Source: Chryseobacterium tagetis (GTDB taxonomy: Bacteria; Bacteroidota; Bacteroidia; Flavobacteriales; Weeksellaceae). From it: 64,000 nucleotides of DNA. Positions 23,422-33,403 of the stretch are shown one piece after another. The DNA is taken from NCBI RefSeq assembly GCF_016735585.2, contig NZ_JAERSE020000005.1:1-64000 (forward strand), in the 5' to 3' direction. The translations under genes were made by a program, and so were the position numbers. The notes under the pieces were generated by a model. The model was not told the DNA's origin. It saw nothing but the letters and a program-made list of their open reading frames with translations, and ran no database searches. Position 1 is the first letter of the stretch, and every line of letters begins with the position of its first letter.

Positions 23422-26316
23422 ATGAAGTTGAGAAGTACAGTTTTTATTCTGTTCCTCATGAGTTATTTCGTGTGTGGACAGAAAAAGCCTTTAGATCATT
23501 CAGTCTATGATAACTGGCAAAGTATCGGAGCAAGAAAAATTTCCAATGACGGAAAATGGATTTCCTATTCTGTGGATGCGCAGGAAGGAAATTCTACTCT
23601 TTTTCTATATTCCGCTAAAAATAAAATTTCAAAACAGTTTGCAAGAGCCACCAAATCTGATTTTACAAATGATTCTAGGTTCGCGGTTTTTCAGATCCGC
23701 CCATTATATAAAGATATAAAAGCGGTAAAAGATAAAAAACTGAAACAGGATAAATTGACAAAAGACAGTCTTGCAATAGTTAATCTTTCCAGTGGTACAA
23801 CAGAAAAAATTCCGAATGTAAAAGGATTTAAAATTCCTGAAAAAGGAGGTTCGTATGTTGCTTATCTGTTGGAAAATATGAAAGATAAATCGAACGGTAC
23901 TTCGGATAAAGAAGATGGTGATGATAAGAAAGATGATGATAAGAATGCAAAACCTTTGCAGTTGGTCGTTCGAAATCTTCTGGATGGGAAAAGTACAACG
24001 TATGATAATGTAATCCGCTATGAATTCAGTAAAAACGGTAAACAGCTGGTTTTTGTAACCAAGAAACCGGAAGAGAAGAAAAGTAAGGATAAGAAAGAGG
24101 AGAAGGATTCCGGAGATGAAAAAGTTGCAGAGAAAAAGGATAATGACAAATCGAAGCCGAAGAAATACGCGCTTGAGACTGTGCAAGTTGTTGATTTTCA
24201 AAAAGGATCGGTAACTAAAATTTCTGAAATGGAAGGCGATTTTTCACAATTGTCATTTGACGAAGAAGGAAATCAGTTAGCATTCGTGGGAACTTCTTCT
24301 GCGCAGAATGATCTGGTGAAATTGTATCAGTTATATTATTTTAATGTTAAAACGAATAAAAAAGAAATCGTAACCAATGAAAATGCCCAAATGAGAAAGA
24401 ATTGGGTAATTTCTGAAAACCGTTTCCCGATTTTCAGTAAGAATGGAAAGCAATTGTATTTTGGTGTCGCTCCGAAACCTGTTGCCAAAGATACTGCCAT
24501 GATTGCGAATGATCATGCTGTAGTGGATATCTGGAACTATAAAGATGATTATCTGCAAACCGTACAGCTGAAGGAACTTAAAAATGATTTGAAAAAATCT
24601 TATGCTGCAGTCATGCAAACAGAAAAACCTGATTTCTTTAGAAATATTGATGGGGAAGATTTGGATACGTTACGATTGGTAAATGATGGGAATGCCGATT
24701 TTGTCATCGGTATGACAAGTTTAAATAACCGTATTTCTTCTCAATGGGAAGGTTCAACAAAGAAAACGTATTTCCTTATTGATAATAAAACAGGAAGCAG
24801 AACGGAAATTATTCGAAATCTGGATGGTTCGGTTGCAGTTTCTCCGCTCGGGAAATTTGTAGTTATTTTTGACAGAGAAAAAGGAGCTTGGTTAAGCTAT
24901 AATGTTAAAACGAAACAAACACTTCCATTGAATAGCGGATTGCCAGTTTCTTTTGTGGATGAGGAATTTGATATGCCAGATTTCCCGAATGCGTATGGTA
25001 TCGCATCCTGGACGGATAATGATGAGTCGGTGATTATTAAAGACCGTTATGATCTTTGGGAATTTTTCCTGAACAGTTTTAAAAAGCCAAGAAATATGAC
25101 GAATGGCTTTGGACGCAAAAATAAAATAACATTTGATACGTATGATTTAGATAAAGATATTAAAAGTTTGAACCGTAAAACTTCTATTTATTTATCAGCA
25201 TTTGACAATACATCCAAAGCAAACGGAATTTTTAAAACGGCTATCCAGTCGAATTCTGATCCGGTGAAAATTCAAATGGAAAATGTCTGGGGATACAGGA
25301 GTCTTCAGAAAGCAAAAAATGCAGATGAGTATATCTTGGTAAAAGAATCGTATACAGACTCACCGAATATTTTCGCCACATCCAATTTCTCTGAACAACA
25401 AAAGCTAAGTAGCACCAATCCGCAACAAAGCAGTTATAATTGGGGAACAAGTGAACTGGTAAGCTGGACAACTTCAAAAGGGAATTCATCTACAGGAGTA
25501 TTGTATAAACCAGAAAATTTCGATGCGAATAAAAAATACCCAATGATTGTGTATTTCTATGAAAAACTTTCAGACAACCTGAATCGTTATGTGGCGCCTG
25601 CTCCAACCCCTTCAAGACTGAATATTTCTTATTTCGTCAGCAATGGATATTTGGTTTTTACACCGGATATTTCATATGTCGATGGTCTTCCCGGAGAATC
25701 AGCAATGGAGTATATCAATTCAGGAGTAGAAAAATTGAAGCAGAATTCATGGGTTGATGGAACTAAAATAGGAATTCAGGGGCAAAGCTGGGGAGGTTAT
25801 CAGGTGGCATATTTAATTGCTCATACGGATATGTATGCAGCAGCGTGGAGTGGTGCTCCTGTCGTAAATATGACTTCTGCATATGGCGGAATCCGATGGT
25901 CTTCAGGAATGAACCGTCAATTCCAATATGAAAAATCGCAGAGTAGGTTAGGGAAAAATCTATGGGAAGCACCGGAACTGTACATTAAGAATTCACCATT
26001 GTTTACCATAGATCAGGTAAAAACTCCGGTGGTGATTATGAGTAATGATAAAGATGGAGCTGTGCCTTGGTATCAGGGAATTGAAATGTTTACGGCATTG
26101 AGACGTCTTGGAAAACCGGTATGGCTTCTGAATTATAACGGAGACGATCATAATTTGATAAAGCGTCAGAACAGAAAGGATATTCAAATCCGCGAACAGC
26201 AGTTTTTTGATTATTATTTGAAAGGGGCTAAAGCTCCGGTTTGGATGACAAAAGGTGTTCCTGCAACCCAAAAAGGGAAAGATTGGGGATTTGAATTAAC
26301 GGAGGATAAACCTTAA
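23422..26316 (+). CDS. S9 family prolyl oligopeptidase-like serine peptidase
   Basis: The 964-residue protein starts with a signal peptide (…SYFVCGQ). Residues about 25-640 form a beta-propeller-like region interrupted by two Lys/Asp/Glu-rich low-complexity insertions near 150-175 and 215-250. The C-terminal catalytic domain has GIQGQSWGGYQVAYL (GxSxGG nucleophile), Asp in SNDKDGAVPWYQG, and His in GDDHNLIKRQNR. It resembles the periplasmic dipeptidyl/oligopeptidases of Bacteroidetes that degrade peptides. The charged insertions are the odd feature. Confidence 0.92.
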   Translation: MKLRSTVFILFLMSYFVCGQKKPLDHSVYDNWQSIGARKISNDGKWISYSVDAQEGNSTLFLYSAKNKISKQFARATKSDFTNDSRFAVFQIRPLYKDIKAVKDKKLKQDKLTKDSLAIVNLSSGTTEKIPNVKGFKIPEKGGSYVAYLLENMKDKSNGTSDKEDGDDKKDDDKNAKPLQLVVRNLLDGKSTTYDNVIRYEFSKNGKQLVFVTKKPEEKKSKDKKEEKDSGDEKVAEKKDNDKSKPKKYALETVQVVDFQKGSVTKISEMEGDFSQLSFDEEGNQLAFVGTSSAQNDLVKLYQLYYFNVKTNKKEIVTNENAQMRKNWVISENRFPIFSKNGKQLYFGVAPKPVAKDTAMIANDHAVVDIWNYKDDYLQTVQLKELKNDLKKSYAAVMQTEKPDFFRNIDGEDLDTLRLVNDGNADFVIGMTSLNNRISSQWEGSTKKTYFLIDNKTGSRTEIIRNLDGSVAVSPLGKFVVIFDREKGAWLSYNVKTKQTLPLNSGLPVSFVDEEFDMPDFPNAYGIASWTDNDESVIIKDRYDLWEFFLNSFKKPRNMTNGFGRKNKITFDTYDLDKDIKSLNRKTSIYLSAFDNTSKANGIFKTAIQSNSDPVKIQMENVWGYRSLQKAKNADEYILVKESYTDSPNIFATSNFSEQQKLSSTNPQQSSYNWGTSELVSWTTSKGNSSTGVLYKPENFDANKKYPMIVYFYEKLSDNLNRYVAPAPTPSRLNISYFVSNGYLVFTPDISYVDGLPGESAMEYINSGVEKLKQNSWVDGTKIGIQGQSWGGYQVAYLIAHTDMYAAAWSGAPVVNMTSAYGGIRWSSGMNRQFQYEKSQSRLGKNLWEAPELYIKNSPLFTIDQVKTPVVIMSNDKDGAVPWYQGIEMFTALRRLGKPVWLLNYNGDDHNLIKRQNRKDIQIREQQFFDYYLKGAKAPVWMTKGVPATQKGKDWGFELTEDKP

Positions 26317-26321
26317 TGGAA

Positions 26322-26358
26322 TTTTTATTTTCGGCGGCAGAGCCGCCGAAAATAAAAA
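26322..26358. terminator. GC-rich hairpin after the S9 peptidase gene
   Basis: A perfect 17-bp stem (26322-26338 and 26342-26358) with loop AGA has CGGCGGC at the core and T/A runs at the outer ends. It can terminate both directions. It is separated by 2 bp from a second, larger hairpin. Confidence 0.85.
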
Positions 26359-26360
26359 AT

Positions 26361-26407
26361 GATAAAAAAGCTCGGCGGGACCTTTGGTCCCGCCGAGCTT
26401 TTTTATC
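26361..26407. terminator. 22-bp bidirectional hairpin between S9 peptidase and recA
   Basis: Perfect arms 26361-26382 and 26386-26407 with loop TTT have GCTCGGCGGGACC at the core and A6/T6 ends. It is the recA terminator on the minus strand. Two strong hairpins back to back at one convergent junction is unusual. Confidence 0.9.
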
Positions 26408-26418
26408 CAAACAAATTA

Positions 26419-27423
26419 CTATTTTTTATTAGCAATCTCTTCTTTAATTTTATTTTCCAGTTCTTCAGAAAGTTCAGGATTATCTTTCAATACATCTTTT
26501 ACGGCATCACGACCTTGTCCTAATTTTGTTTCTTCGTAGCTGAACCAAGAACCGCTTTTCTTTACAATTCCTTGCTCTACAGCCTGATCCAGAATTTCTC
26601 CGGTTTTAGAAACTCCTTCACCGTACATGATGTCGAATTCAGCTTGTTTGAAAGGTGGAGCTACTTTGTTTTTTACAATTTTCACTTTTACACGGCTTCC
26701 GATAGCTTCATCTCCGTTTTTAATAGGAGCAGATGCTTTTCTGATATCAATTCTTACAGAAGCGTAAAATTTCAAAGCGTTACCACCTGTAGTTGTTTCA
26801 GGATTTCCGAACATTACTCCGATTTTTTCTCTCAACTGGTTGATGAATATTACCGTACATTTTGTTCTTGAAATCGTAGCGGTTAATTTTCTTAACGCCT
26901 GAGACATCAATCTTGCATGAAGACCCATTTTAGAATCTCCCATTTCCCCTTCAATTTCTGCTTTTGGAGTAAGAGCAGCTACAGAGTCGATTACTACAAT
27001 ATCGATCGCTCCGGAACGGATAAGGTTATCAGCAATTTCTAATGCCTGTTCTCCATTATCTGGCTGAGAAATAATCAAGTTTTCTAAATCGATTCCTAGC
27101 TTTGCAGCATAGGTTCTGTCGAATGCATGTTCAGCATCAATGAAAGCGGCAATTCCTCCTGCTTTTTGAGCTTCTGCAATCGCGTGAAGTGTTAAAGTGG
27201 TTTTACCTGAAGATTCCGGACCGTAGATTTCAATGATTCTTCCTCGTGGATAACCACCCACTCCTAGAGCGATGTCTAATCCTAAAGATCCTGATGGAAT
27301 CACCTCAATCGTATTATCTACAGAACTGTCTCCTAAGGTCATTACAGTTCCTTTTCCGTATGTTTTATCTAGTTTTTCAAGCACTAATGCAAGTGCTTTC
27401 TTTTTATCGTCTGCGTTGCTCAT
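26419..27423 (-). CDS. recA: Recombinase RecA
   Basis: The 334-residue product has Walker [10 protein letters not shown] at 68-76, the MAW segment ([20 protein letters not shown]), Walker [11 protein letters not shown], the loop L1 region [13 protein letters not shown] and L2 region [21 protein letters not shown]. The C-terminal acidic tail is short. It forms the RecA-ssDNA filament for homologous recombination and SOS induction. A -7-like element TATTTTTG lies on the minus strand at 27443-27450. No LexA-type operator was recognised in the leader. Confidence 0.98.
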   Translation of the reverse strand: MSNADDKKKALALVLEKLDKTYGKGTVMTLGDSSVDNTIEVIPSGSLGLDIALGVGGYPRGRIIEIYGPESSGKTTLTLHAIAEAQKAGGIAAFIDAEHAFDRTYAAKLGIDLENLIISQPDNGEQALEIADNLIRSGAIDIVVIDSVAALTPKAEIEGEMGDSKMGLHARLMSQALRKLTATISRTKCTVIFINQLREKIGVMFGNPETTTGGNALKFYASVRIDIRKASAPIKNGDEAIGSRVKVKIVKNKVAPPFKQAEFDIMYGEGVSKTGEILDQAVEQGIVKKSGSWFSYEETKLGQGRDAVKDVLKDNPELSEELENKIKEEIANKK

Positions 27424-27579
27424 CTGTATAATTATAATTTCTCAAAAATACATAAATTATAGTTGAAAAGCTAATATTATTTATGAAGGTAAATCATTTT
27501 TTAAACTATAAAAATATAATGTATTCATACTTAACTTGTTCAAAATTAAAAGAATGTGTTAATGTTACTTTTAATAGCT

Positions 27580-28776
27580 TTAATGAAAATTTGAATTGTG
27601 AGTGATCTTTAAATAATCGCTCAATACCTTCATTTGATCCTTATTTCCTTTGTTGATTCTGGCTTGTCGACTTACTGTTTTGTCATAGATTTTATTGATC
27701 AGCCATTTTGTTCTTGGGAAAGCTTTCTTGTTAGAAACATCCGGAATTTGTAGTCTCTTGCAAACTTCATCATCCAATAAAAACCACGTGCAGCAAATAT
27801 GAAGATAGCGTAAATTTTTTCTTTGAAACTGATATTTCAGAATAGGATTCTCCAACGATTCGTCCAGAAGAGAATGGGCTAGAAGTACAGAATCTTTATC
27901 AGCCGGAGGTTGAACAGAAGTCCATAAGTAAAAATATTCTGTAGCCTGCTTTTTATCATTAGGAAGAAGATCTTCAGGGATTCCCAGTAAATACCCAACA
28001 TATTTCCAAAGATGAAAAAGTCCTTTTTCTTCTTTCTCGGAGAAAGTATTTCCTAATTTATGAAGACTGTGTAAAAAAACGAGACTGAAACCAATATAAG
28101 TGGCCATCATATCCCAGGAATTGATAGGTTCGCCCCAGTTTTCCGTATCCCATTTTTTGTAATACTTTTTTAAAGAAACTCTGGCGTAAGAATGAATTAA
28201 TCTTGTTTTTATGGCAAATTCATATCCTTTTTTATGAACTTCCAATGCATCATATCTTGTGGCATTTACCCAAAAGTCCAACGTTTCGGAAAGACGTTTT
28301 ACGGCGCCTTTTTTCAGGGCTTCAGTTGCGATCAGGGGTTTGTTGAGGTAAGCATAATCGTAACCACCAATCAGACAATAATCTCTCAAAGAAATCAGAG
28401 CGTCGAGATTGCTTCTCATGCAGAGTTCTGCACCAGATTTAATTAAATCATAATCAAGCCAGTCAGGAATTCTTTGTGTTTGCAGGAAAAGTTCTTTTAC
28501 ACTTTCTGGAACATCATCATTTTCAGAAACCCCATTTCGGATGTAATGTTCAATTTCTTTAGAAGCTTCATGGAATTTTTTTGTGAGGTAGACATCTTTT
28601 ACAACCTGATCTCCAATTTCATCAACATGATAAAAATAAGGCGCGAATTTTTCAAACTCATTAAAATTGACTTCTGCTCCGGAAAATTCAATGAGCTGCT
28701 TTCCGTTGCCTTTTGTCCAAAAATCTTTGAAGTGAGATGAATCCTTAAATCGTGGTTGTAAAATTCGGTTTTCCAT
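27580..28776 (-). CDS. Oxygenase MpaB family protein (DUF2236, latex-clearing-protein-like)
   Basis: The 398-residue product has no signal peptide. Features of the MpaB/Lcp family are present: RLIHSYAR (about 198-205), the Trp-rich segment WGEPINSWDMMATYIGFSL, and WKYVGYLLGIPEDLLP (about 260-275) with conserved helices around the heme pocket. Family members are heme-dependent oxygenases (rubber dioxygenase Lcp) or uncharacterised. The AT-rich 150-bp gap to the next divergent gene holds its promoter. The substrate is not predictable. Confidence 0.85.
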   Translation of the reverse strand: MENRILQPRFKDSSHFKDFWTKGNGKQLIEFSGAEVNFNEFEKFAPYFYHVDEIGDQVVKDVYLTKKFHEASKEIEHYIRNGVSENDDVPESVKELFLQTQRIPDWLDYDLIKSGAELCMRSNLDALISLRDYCLIGGYDYAYLNKPLIATEALKKGAVKRLSETLDFWVNATRYDALEVHKKGYEFAIKTRLIHSYARVSLKKYYKKWDTENWGEPINSWDMMATYIGFSLVFLHSLHKLGNTFSEKEEKGLFHLWKYVGYLLGIPEDLLPNDKKQATEYFYLWTSVQPPADKDSVLLAHSLLDESLENPILKYQFQRKNLRYLHICCTWFLLDDEVCKRLQIPDVSNKKAFPRTKWLINKIYDKTVSRQARINKGNKDQMKVLSDYLKITHNSNFH

Positions 28777-28930
28777 TCCTATAAAAATACAGATTTTCCA
28801 TTTAAATAATTTGTGAGATTTGTCAGTTTAGCGAAAAGATAGTGGCACTTTTTATTTTATTAAAATCACACAAACGGGTAATTTTTTCGTGCTCATGGAT
28901 TTTTAAAATTTGTATTAAAAATTGATTACC

Positions 28931-30244
28931 ATGAAAACAAATTTATTATTGCTATTTCTGCTGGGTTGGTCAGGAATAGTTTTCGGACAAAAGCAGATAG
29001 ATGGGAAAGTAGATGTTAATGCAAATAGCATTTTTAGTTTAAGTTTCGAGTCAGATACGATAAAAGTAGAAAAAGCATCAAAAGACGGATATATTTCAAT
29101 TCCTCTTAAAGTTGATATTGTGAATCCACAAACATGGGAAGACTATAAATTTTATATTGAAGTTGATAAAGAGAAAAGTTCTTTGCCTGTTTCAGATTAT
29201 GAGTTTGAAGATAATACTTTTAATTTTTCTGATTTAAAAAAGAGTAAAGTCATTACTATTAAATTAAAAAAAGATACTCTTTGGGATAGAGAAAGAAAAA
29301 TCGTTTTAAGTTTAAAAACATCCAAGAATACTGATGACATAGATAAAAGAAATATTGGTTTAAAGAAAAAAATAATCGTTATTGTGGGTGATGGAAAAGA
29401 TCATGTTAATCTTTTTCATGAGTATAATATTCTGGCTTACGTGGGAACAAATTTTGATATTGTAGAAAGTAAGACAAAAGCCAAAAATCTGTTTTTTGCC
29501 ACAAATATTTTTATACCTCCTGTCGAGAGAAGGAATAAAGTAGGTTTTTATTTTAGTTTATACGGAAATAGAACTATGAGTGATATTGATTCTACAGGCA
29601 ATGTGAGTAGAGTATATAAGATTGAACCCGTTTCAGGAACTCAGCACAATGAATATAGAGCACAATATAAAATGGTGACCTCAAGAGTTTCAGATAATAT
29701 AGGCGCATATATCAGTCCATTATTTAGACTTATAAAATCATCAAATAAACACTTGAGTTTGTATTACTCGCCATCTTTAGAATTTATTTGGAGAAAGTCA
29801 ACAATTACAAGAGATTTTAAAGATCAGAAAAATTCAGAAGTATCCCTTGTTGATGGGTTTGTGCCCGGAACTGTCATGATGGATAATGTTTCAAGAAAAA
29901 TACAGAATGAATATGTTTTTAATGTTGGAGGGGCAGGTTTTTTTCTTGCTTATCAAACAGCAGATGTCAGCTTTAGAGCACATGCATCTGTTGGGTACTC
30001 ATCCTATTTTTATCCGAGTAATTATTTAGTGGAAGGAAATACTACAGAAGTTAAAAGAATGCATGATGTATTTTTTTTAGGAAGAGTCTGGTTAACAGAG
30101 GCAAAAACAGGGATAACTTTGCAGGCAGAAATTATGAATACAGCAATTAATCCTCGTCCGTTTTTTGGAGTTACGCTTTCAAAAGCAATTAAATTAGATA
30201 AATTAGGAAGTATTTTTACACCATTAACTGATCGCTCAAAATAA
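28931..30244 (+). CDS. Exported hypothetical protein, probable outer-membrane beta-barrel
   Basis: The ATG at 28931 starts a signal peptide (LLLLFLLGWSGIVFGQ); the frame opens at a TTG 9 bp earlier. The first half of the 437-residue product (about 30-150) reads like a beta-sandwich resembling Calx-beta style units (DTIKVEKASKDGYISIPLKV, then ...VITIKLKKDTLWDRERKIVLSL). The second half (about 165-437) has alternating aromatic strands (VGFYFSLYGNRT, LSLYYSPSLEF, GFFLAYQTADVSFRAHASVGYSSY) typical of an outer-membrane barrel. No family was recognised. Confidence 0.72.
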   Translation: MKTNLLLLFLLGWSGIVFGQKQIDGKVDVNANSIFSLSFESDTIKVEKASKDGYISIPLKVDIVNPQTWEDYKFYIEVDKEKSSLPVSDYEFEDNTFNFSDLKKSKVITIKLKKDTLWDRERKIVLSLKTSKNTDDIDKRNIGLKKKIIVIVGDGKDHVNLFHEYNILAYVGTNFDIVESKTKAKNLFFATNIFIPPVERRNKVGFYFSLYGNRTMSDIDSTGNVSRVYKIEPVSGTQHNEYRAQYKMVTSRVSDNIGAYISPLFRLIKSSNKHLSLYYSPSLEFIWRKSTITRDFKDQKNSEVSLVDGFVPGTVMMDNVSRKIQNEYVFNVGGAGFFLAYQTADVSFRAHASVGYSSYFYPSNYLVEGNTTEVKRMHDVFFLGRVWLTEAKTGITLQAEIMNTAINPRPFFGVTLSKAIKLDKLGSIFTPLTDRSK

Positions 30245-30257
30245 TTTAAACAAAAAA

Positions 30258-30285
30258 CAACCTCCTATTAGGAGGTTGCTTTTAT
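30258..30285. terminator. Bidirectional terminator before gap
   Basis: CAACCTCCT / AGGAGGTTG form a 9-bp stem with loop ATT. A CTTTTA tail on the plus strand and a TTTTTTG run on the minus strand serve both the exported protein and gap. Confidence 0.85.
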
Positions 30286-30304
30286 ATTACTTGATGCTTA
30301 TTTA

Positions 30305-31330
<1,026 letters not shown>

Positions 31331-31339
31331 TTAAAAATA

Positions 31340-32326
31340 TTAGATTGCTAAAATTTCTGAAATCAATAAAAGATCCTGATTGATTTCGTTATGCTTTTTA
31401 ATGGCTTCTTCGATAGGCGTATAAACGACATCGTTAGAACGCATTCCTGCCATTACATTTGTTTTTCCTTCCATTAATCCTGTTACGGCTCCGTATCCTA
31501 GTCTGCTTGCCAAAACTCTGTCGGCACAGCTTGGAGAACCTCCTCTTTGCATATGACCCAGAATGGCTACACGAATGTCATAATCAGGGAAAGATACCTT
31601 TGTTTTTTCAGCCAGTTCGTAAACATTAGCCAGTTTTTCGCCTTCTGCTACGACTACAATACTTGAAGACTTTCCTGATTTTTCAGCCGTTCTGAAGTTG
31701 GCAAAAAGCTCGTCGATGCTATCTTTTTTCTCAGGAATTAAAATATCCAGCGCTCCGGTTGCCAATCCGCTGTTTAAAGCGATAAAACCGGCATCACGCC
31801 CCATTACCTCAACAAAGAAAACTCTGTTGTGAGAAGTTGCCGTATCACGGATTTTGTCGATGGCATCCATTGCAGTATTTAATGCAGTATCATAGCCGAT
31901 CGTGTTATCGGTTCCGAAAATATCATTATCAATCGTTCCAGGTACACCAATAACACGGATTCCGAATTCTTCATTAAAGATTTTCGCTCCCGTAAAAGTT
32001 CCGTCTCCACCAATACAAACCAAACCGTCAATCCCGTATTTTACGCAATTGTCATACGCCTGTTGGCGACCTTCTTTGGTTCTAAATTCAGTGGATCTGG
32101 CAGATTTTAGAATAGTTCCGCCTTGATTGATTATATTTTTTACGGAACGAGGACCCATTTTCAGGAAATCATCGTGGATTAAGCCATTGTAGCCCTCTCT
32201 TACTCCGTAGCATTCGATATTATAGTAATTTGCGGTTCTTACTACCGCCCTTAATGCTGCATTCATACCCGGAGAATCTCCTCCTGAAGTAAGAACTGCA
32301 ATTTTTTTTACAGCACTCTCTTTCAT
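31340..32326 (-). CDS. pfkA: ATP-dependent 6-phosphofructokinase
   Basis: The 328-residue product has TSGGDSPGMNAALR (13-26), CIGGDGTFTGAKIF, GVPGTIDNDIFGTDNTIGYDTA (with catalytic Asp), VEVMGRDAGFIAL and LGHMQRGGSPSCADR, i.e. all binding motifs of group A PFK. The Gly in GGDGT at the position that separates ATP from PPi users fits ATP dependence. It commits fructose-6-phosphate to glycolysis. It is first in the operon with gap downstream. A TAGATTTG -7 element lies 20 bp before its ATG. Confidence 0.96.
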   Translation of the reverse strand: MKESAVKKIAVLTSGGDSPGMNAALRAVVRTANYYNIECYGVREGYNGLIHDDFLKMGPRSVKNIINQGGTILKSARSTEFRTKEGRQQAYDNCVKYGIDGLVCIGGDGTFTGAKIFNEEFGIRVIGVPGTIDNDIFGTDNTIGYDTALNTAMDAIDKIRDTATSHNRVFFVEVMGRDAGFIALNSGLATGALDILIPEKKDSIDELFANFRTAEKSGKSSSIVVVAEGEKLANVYELAEKTKVSFPDYDIRVAILGHMQRGGSPSCADRVLASRLGYGAVTGLMEGKTNVMAGMRSNDVVYTPIEEAIKKHNEINQDLLLISEILAI

Positions 32327-32346
32327 CTAGTAAAAAATTTCGAACA

Positions 32347-32354
32347 CAAATCTA
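32347..32354 (-). promoter_or_regulatory. -7 element of the pfkA-gap promoter
   Basis: TAGATTTG on the minus strand matches TAnnTTTG, 20 bp before the pfkA start. No clear -33 TTTG is found at 19-bp spacing. Confidence 0.5.
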
Positions 32355-32489
32355 CAAAAACAAGTTCAGATAATGGTAGTAACTTTATAAGAGTTTTGAA
32401 TATAAATTATTAAACTTATCTAAAATTTGAGGTTTTGAAAATAAGGTCTTTTGTTTTTGTCTCAAAATAGGTCAATAAGCAAATTGAAA

Positions 32490-33248
32490 TTAATGTTTTT
32501 CAGTAAGATATTTCCAATAGCGTTTAGGAACATGCTGAATATGAAGTTTCAAATTTTTTCTTTCCATAATGTTGGTTTTTGTGAAATACCGCTGCCAAAG
32601 GGTTTGGTAATTCTTTTCTTCATCATGAAACTTCTGCTCATACTTATTTAAGTTCAGTTTTTCATCTGGATAAAAGAAATCACAAGTTTCCATATCGTAT
32701 AAGACTCCATAATTTCTCCTCAAATCATAAATCATCCATTTCTGATCCTGATAACGGTCTTTAAAATGTTTCCGAATTAAAGGAATTACATTAAAATCAG
32801 GATCGATTTTAGCAAAGAAAACATCATCCTGCATTTTTTCAAAACGGACAAAAGCGGTCATTCGATGTCTTTCACGACTTACGGATTTACATATTTTTGA
32901 AATTTTTAAAATATCCTGATCGGCATAATTCTGTAAAATATTTTCATTCAGATGCTGCACAGATTGTTGTATCGCTGAAAAAATAAGGTGTTCCAGTTCC
33001 GGATCTTCTGATAAATACACTTTTAATAATTCATGGATTCCCGACTTTCCAATGTTTTGTTCTAATTTCTTAAAAACCCTTTCCGCTTTATCATTTTGAG
33101 TAATCACCTCATGGATTTCTGCAAAAATATTTTCCTGATGAAATCTTTCTCTGCTTACAATTTCCATGTCTTTATAACGGTATTCGAAAACTTCAAATAT
33201 CGCGGTTAAAAGTCCGTCGAAACTGCCGTCGTAGAGTAGGGTAGTCAT
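32490..33248 (-). CDS. TIGR03915-family DNA repair-associated protein
   Basis: The 252-residue product begins TTLLYDGSFDGLLTAIFEVFE and has KSVSRERHRMTAFVRFEKMQDDVFFAKIDPDFNVIPLIRKHFKDRYQDQKWMIYDLRR, typical of the TIGR03915 (SAM-linked, putative DNA repair) family. In this family the gene is next to the TIGR03916 radical SAM protein, as here, with 155 bp between them. The combination is known by co-occurrence only; the chemistry is not established. Cytosolic, no signal peptide. Confidence 0.9.
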   Translation of the reverse strand: MTTLLYDGSFDGLLTAIFEVFEYRYKDMEIVSRERFHQENIFAEIHEVITQNDKAERVFKKLEQNIGKSGIHELLKVYLSEDPELEHLIFSAIQQSVQHLNENILQNYADQDILKISKICKSVSRERHRMTAFVRFEKMQDDVFFAKIDPDFNVIPLIRKHFKDRYQDQKWMIYDLRRNYGVLYDMETCDFFYPDEKLNLNKYEQKFHDEEKNYQTLWQRYFTKTNIMERKNLKLHIQHVPKRYWKYLTEKH

Positions 33249-33300
33249 ATTTAATTTGAATGAGGTAATTTGAAAATTAGTTAATGTTATATGGTTAGAT

Positions 33301-33374
33301 TGTCATTCTGACGAAGGAAGAATCTCTGCATTTTTTGAGATTCTTCACTGTATTTCATTTTGTTCAGAATGACA
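33301..33374. repeat. TGTCATTCTGACGAAGG-type extragenic palindromic repeat
   Basis: Outer arms TGTCATTCTGA (33301-33311) and TCAGAATGACA (33364-33374) are perfect inverses. Inside, GAAGAATCTC (33317-33326) and GAGATTCTTC (33337-33346) form a second 10-bp pair. Repeats of this form are scattered in intergenic DNA of many Bacteroidetes. It sits between the TIGR03915 and TIGR03916 genes and may be a non-autonomous repeat and also terminate transcription between them. Confidence 0.75.
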
Positions 33375-33403
33375 GACAAGTAATCTACTCATGCAGTTTA
33401 TAT

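Noticed and set aside
23895..24170. Lys/Asp-rich repeats in the S9 peptidase as a separate repeat element
   Set aside because: They keep frame and are low-complexity insertions in the protein, not DNA repeats.
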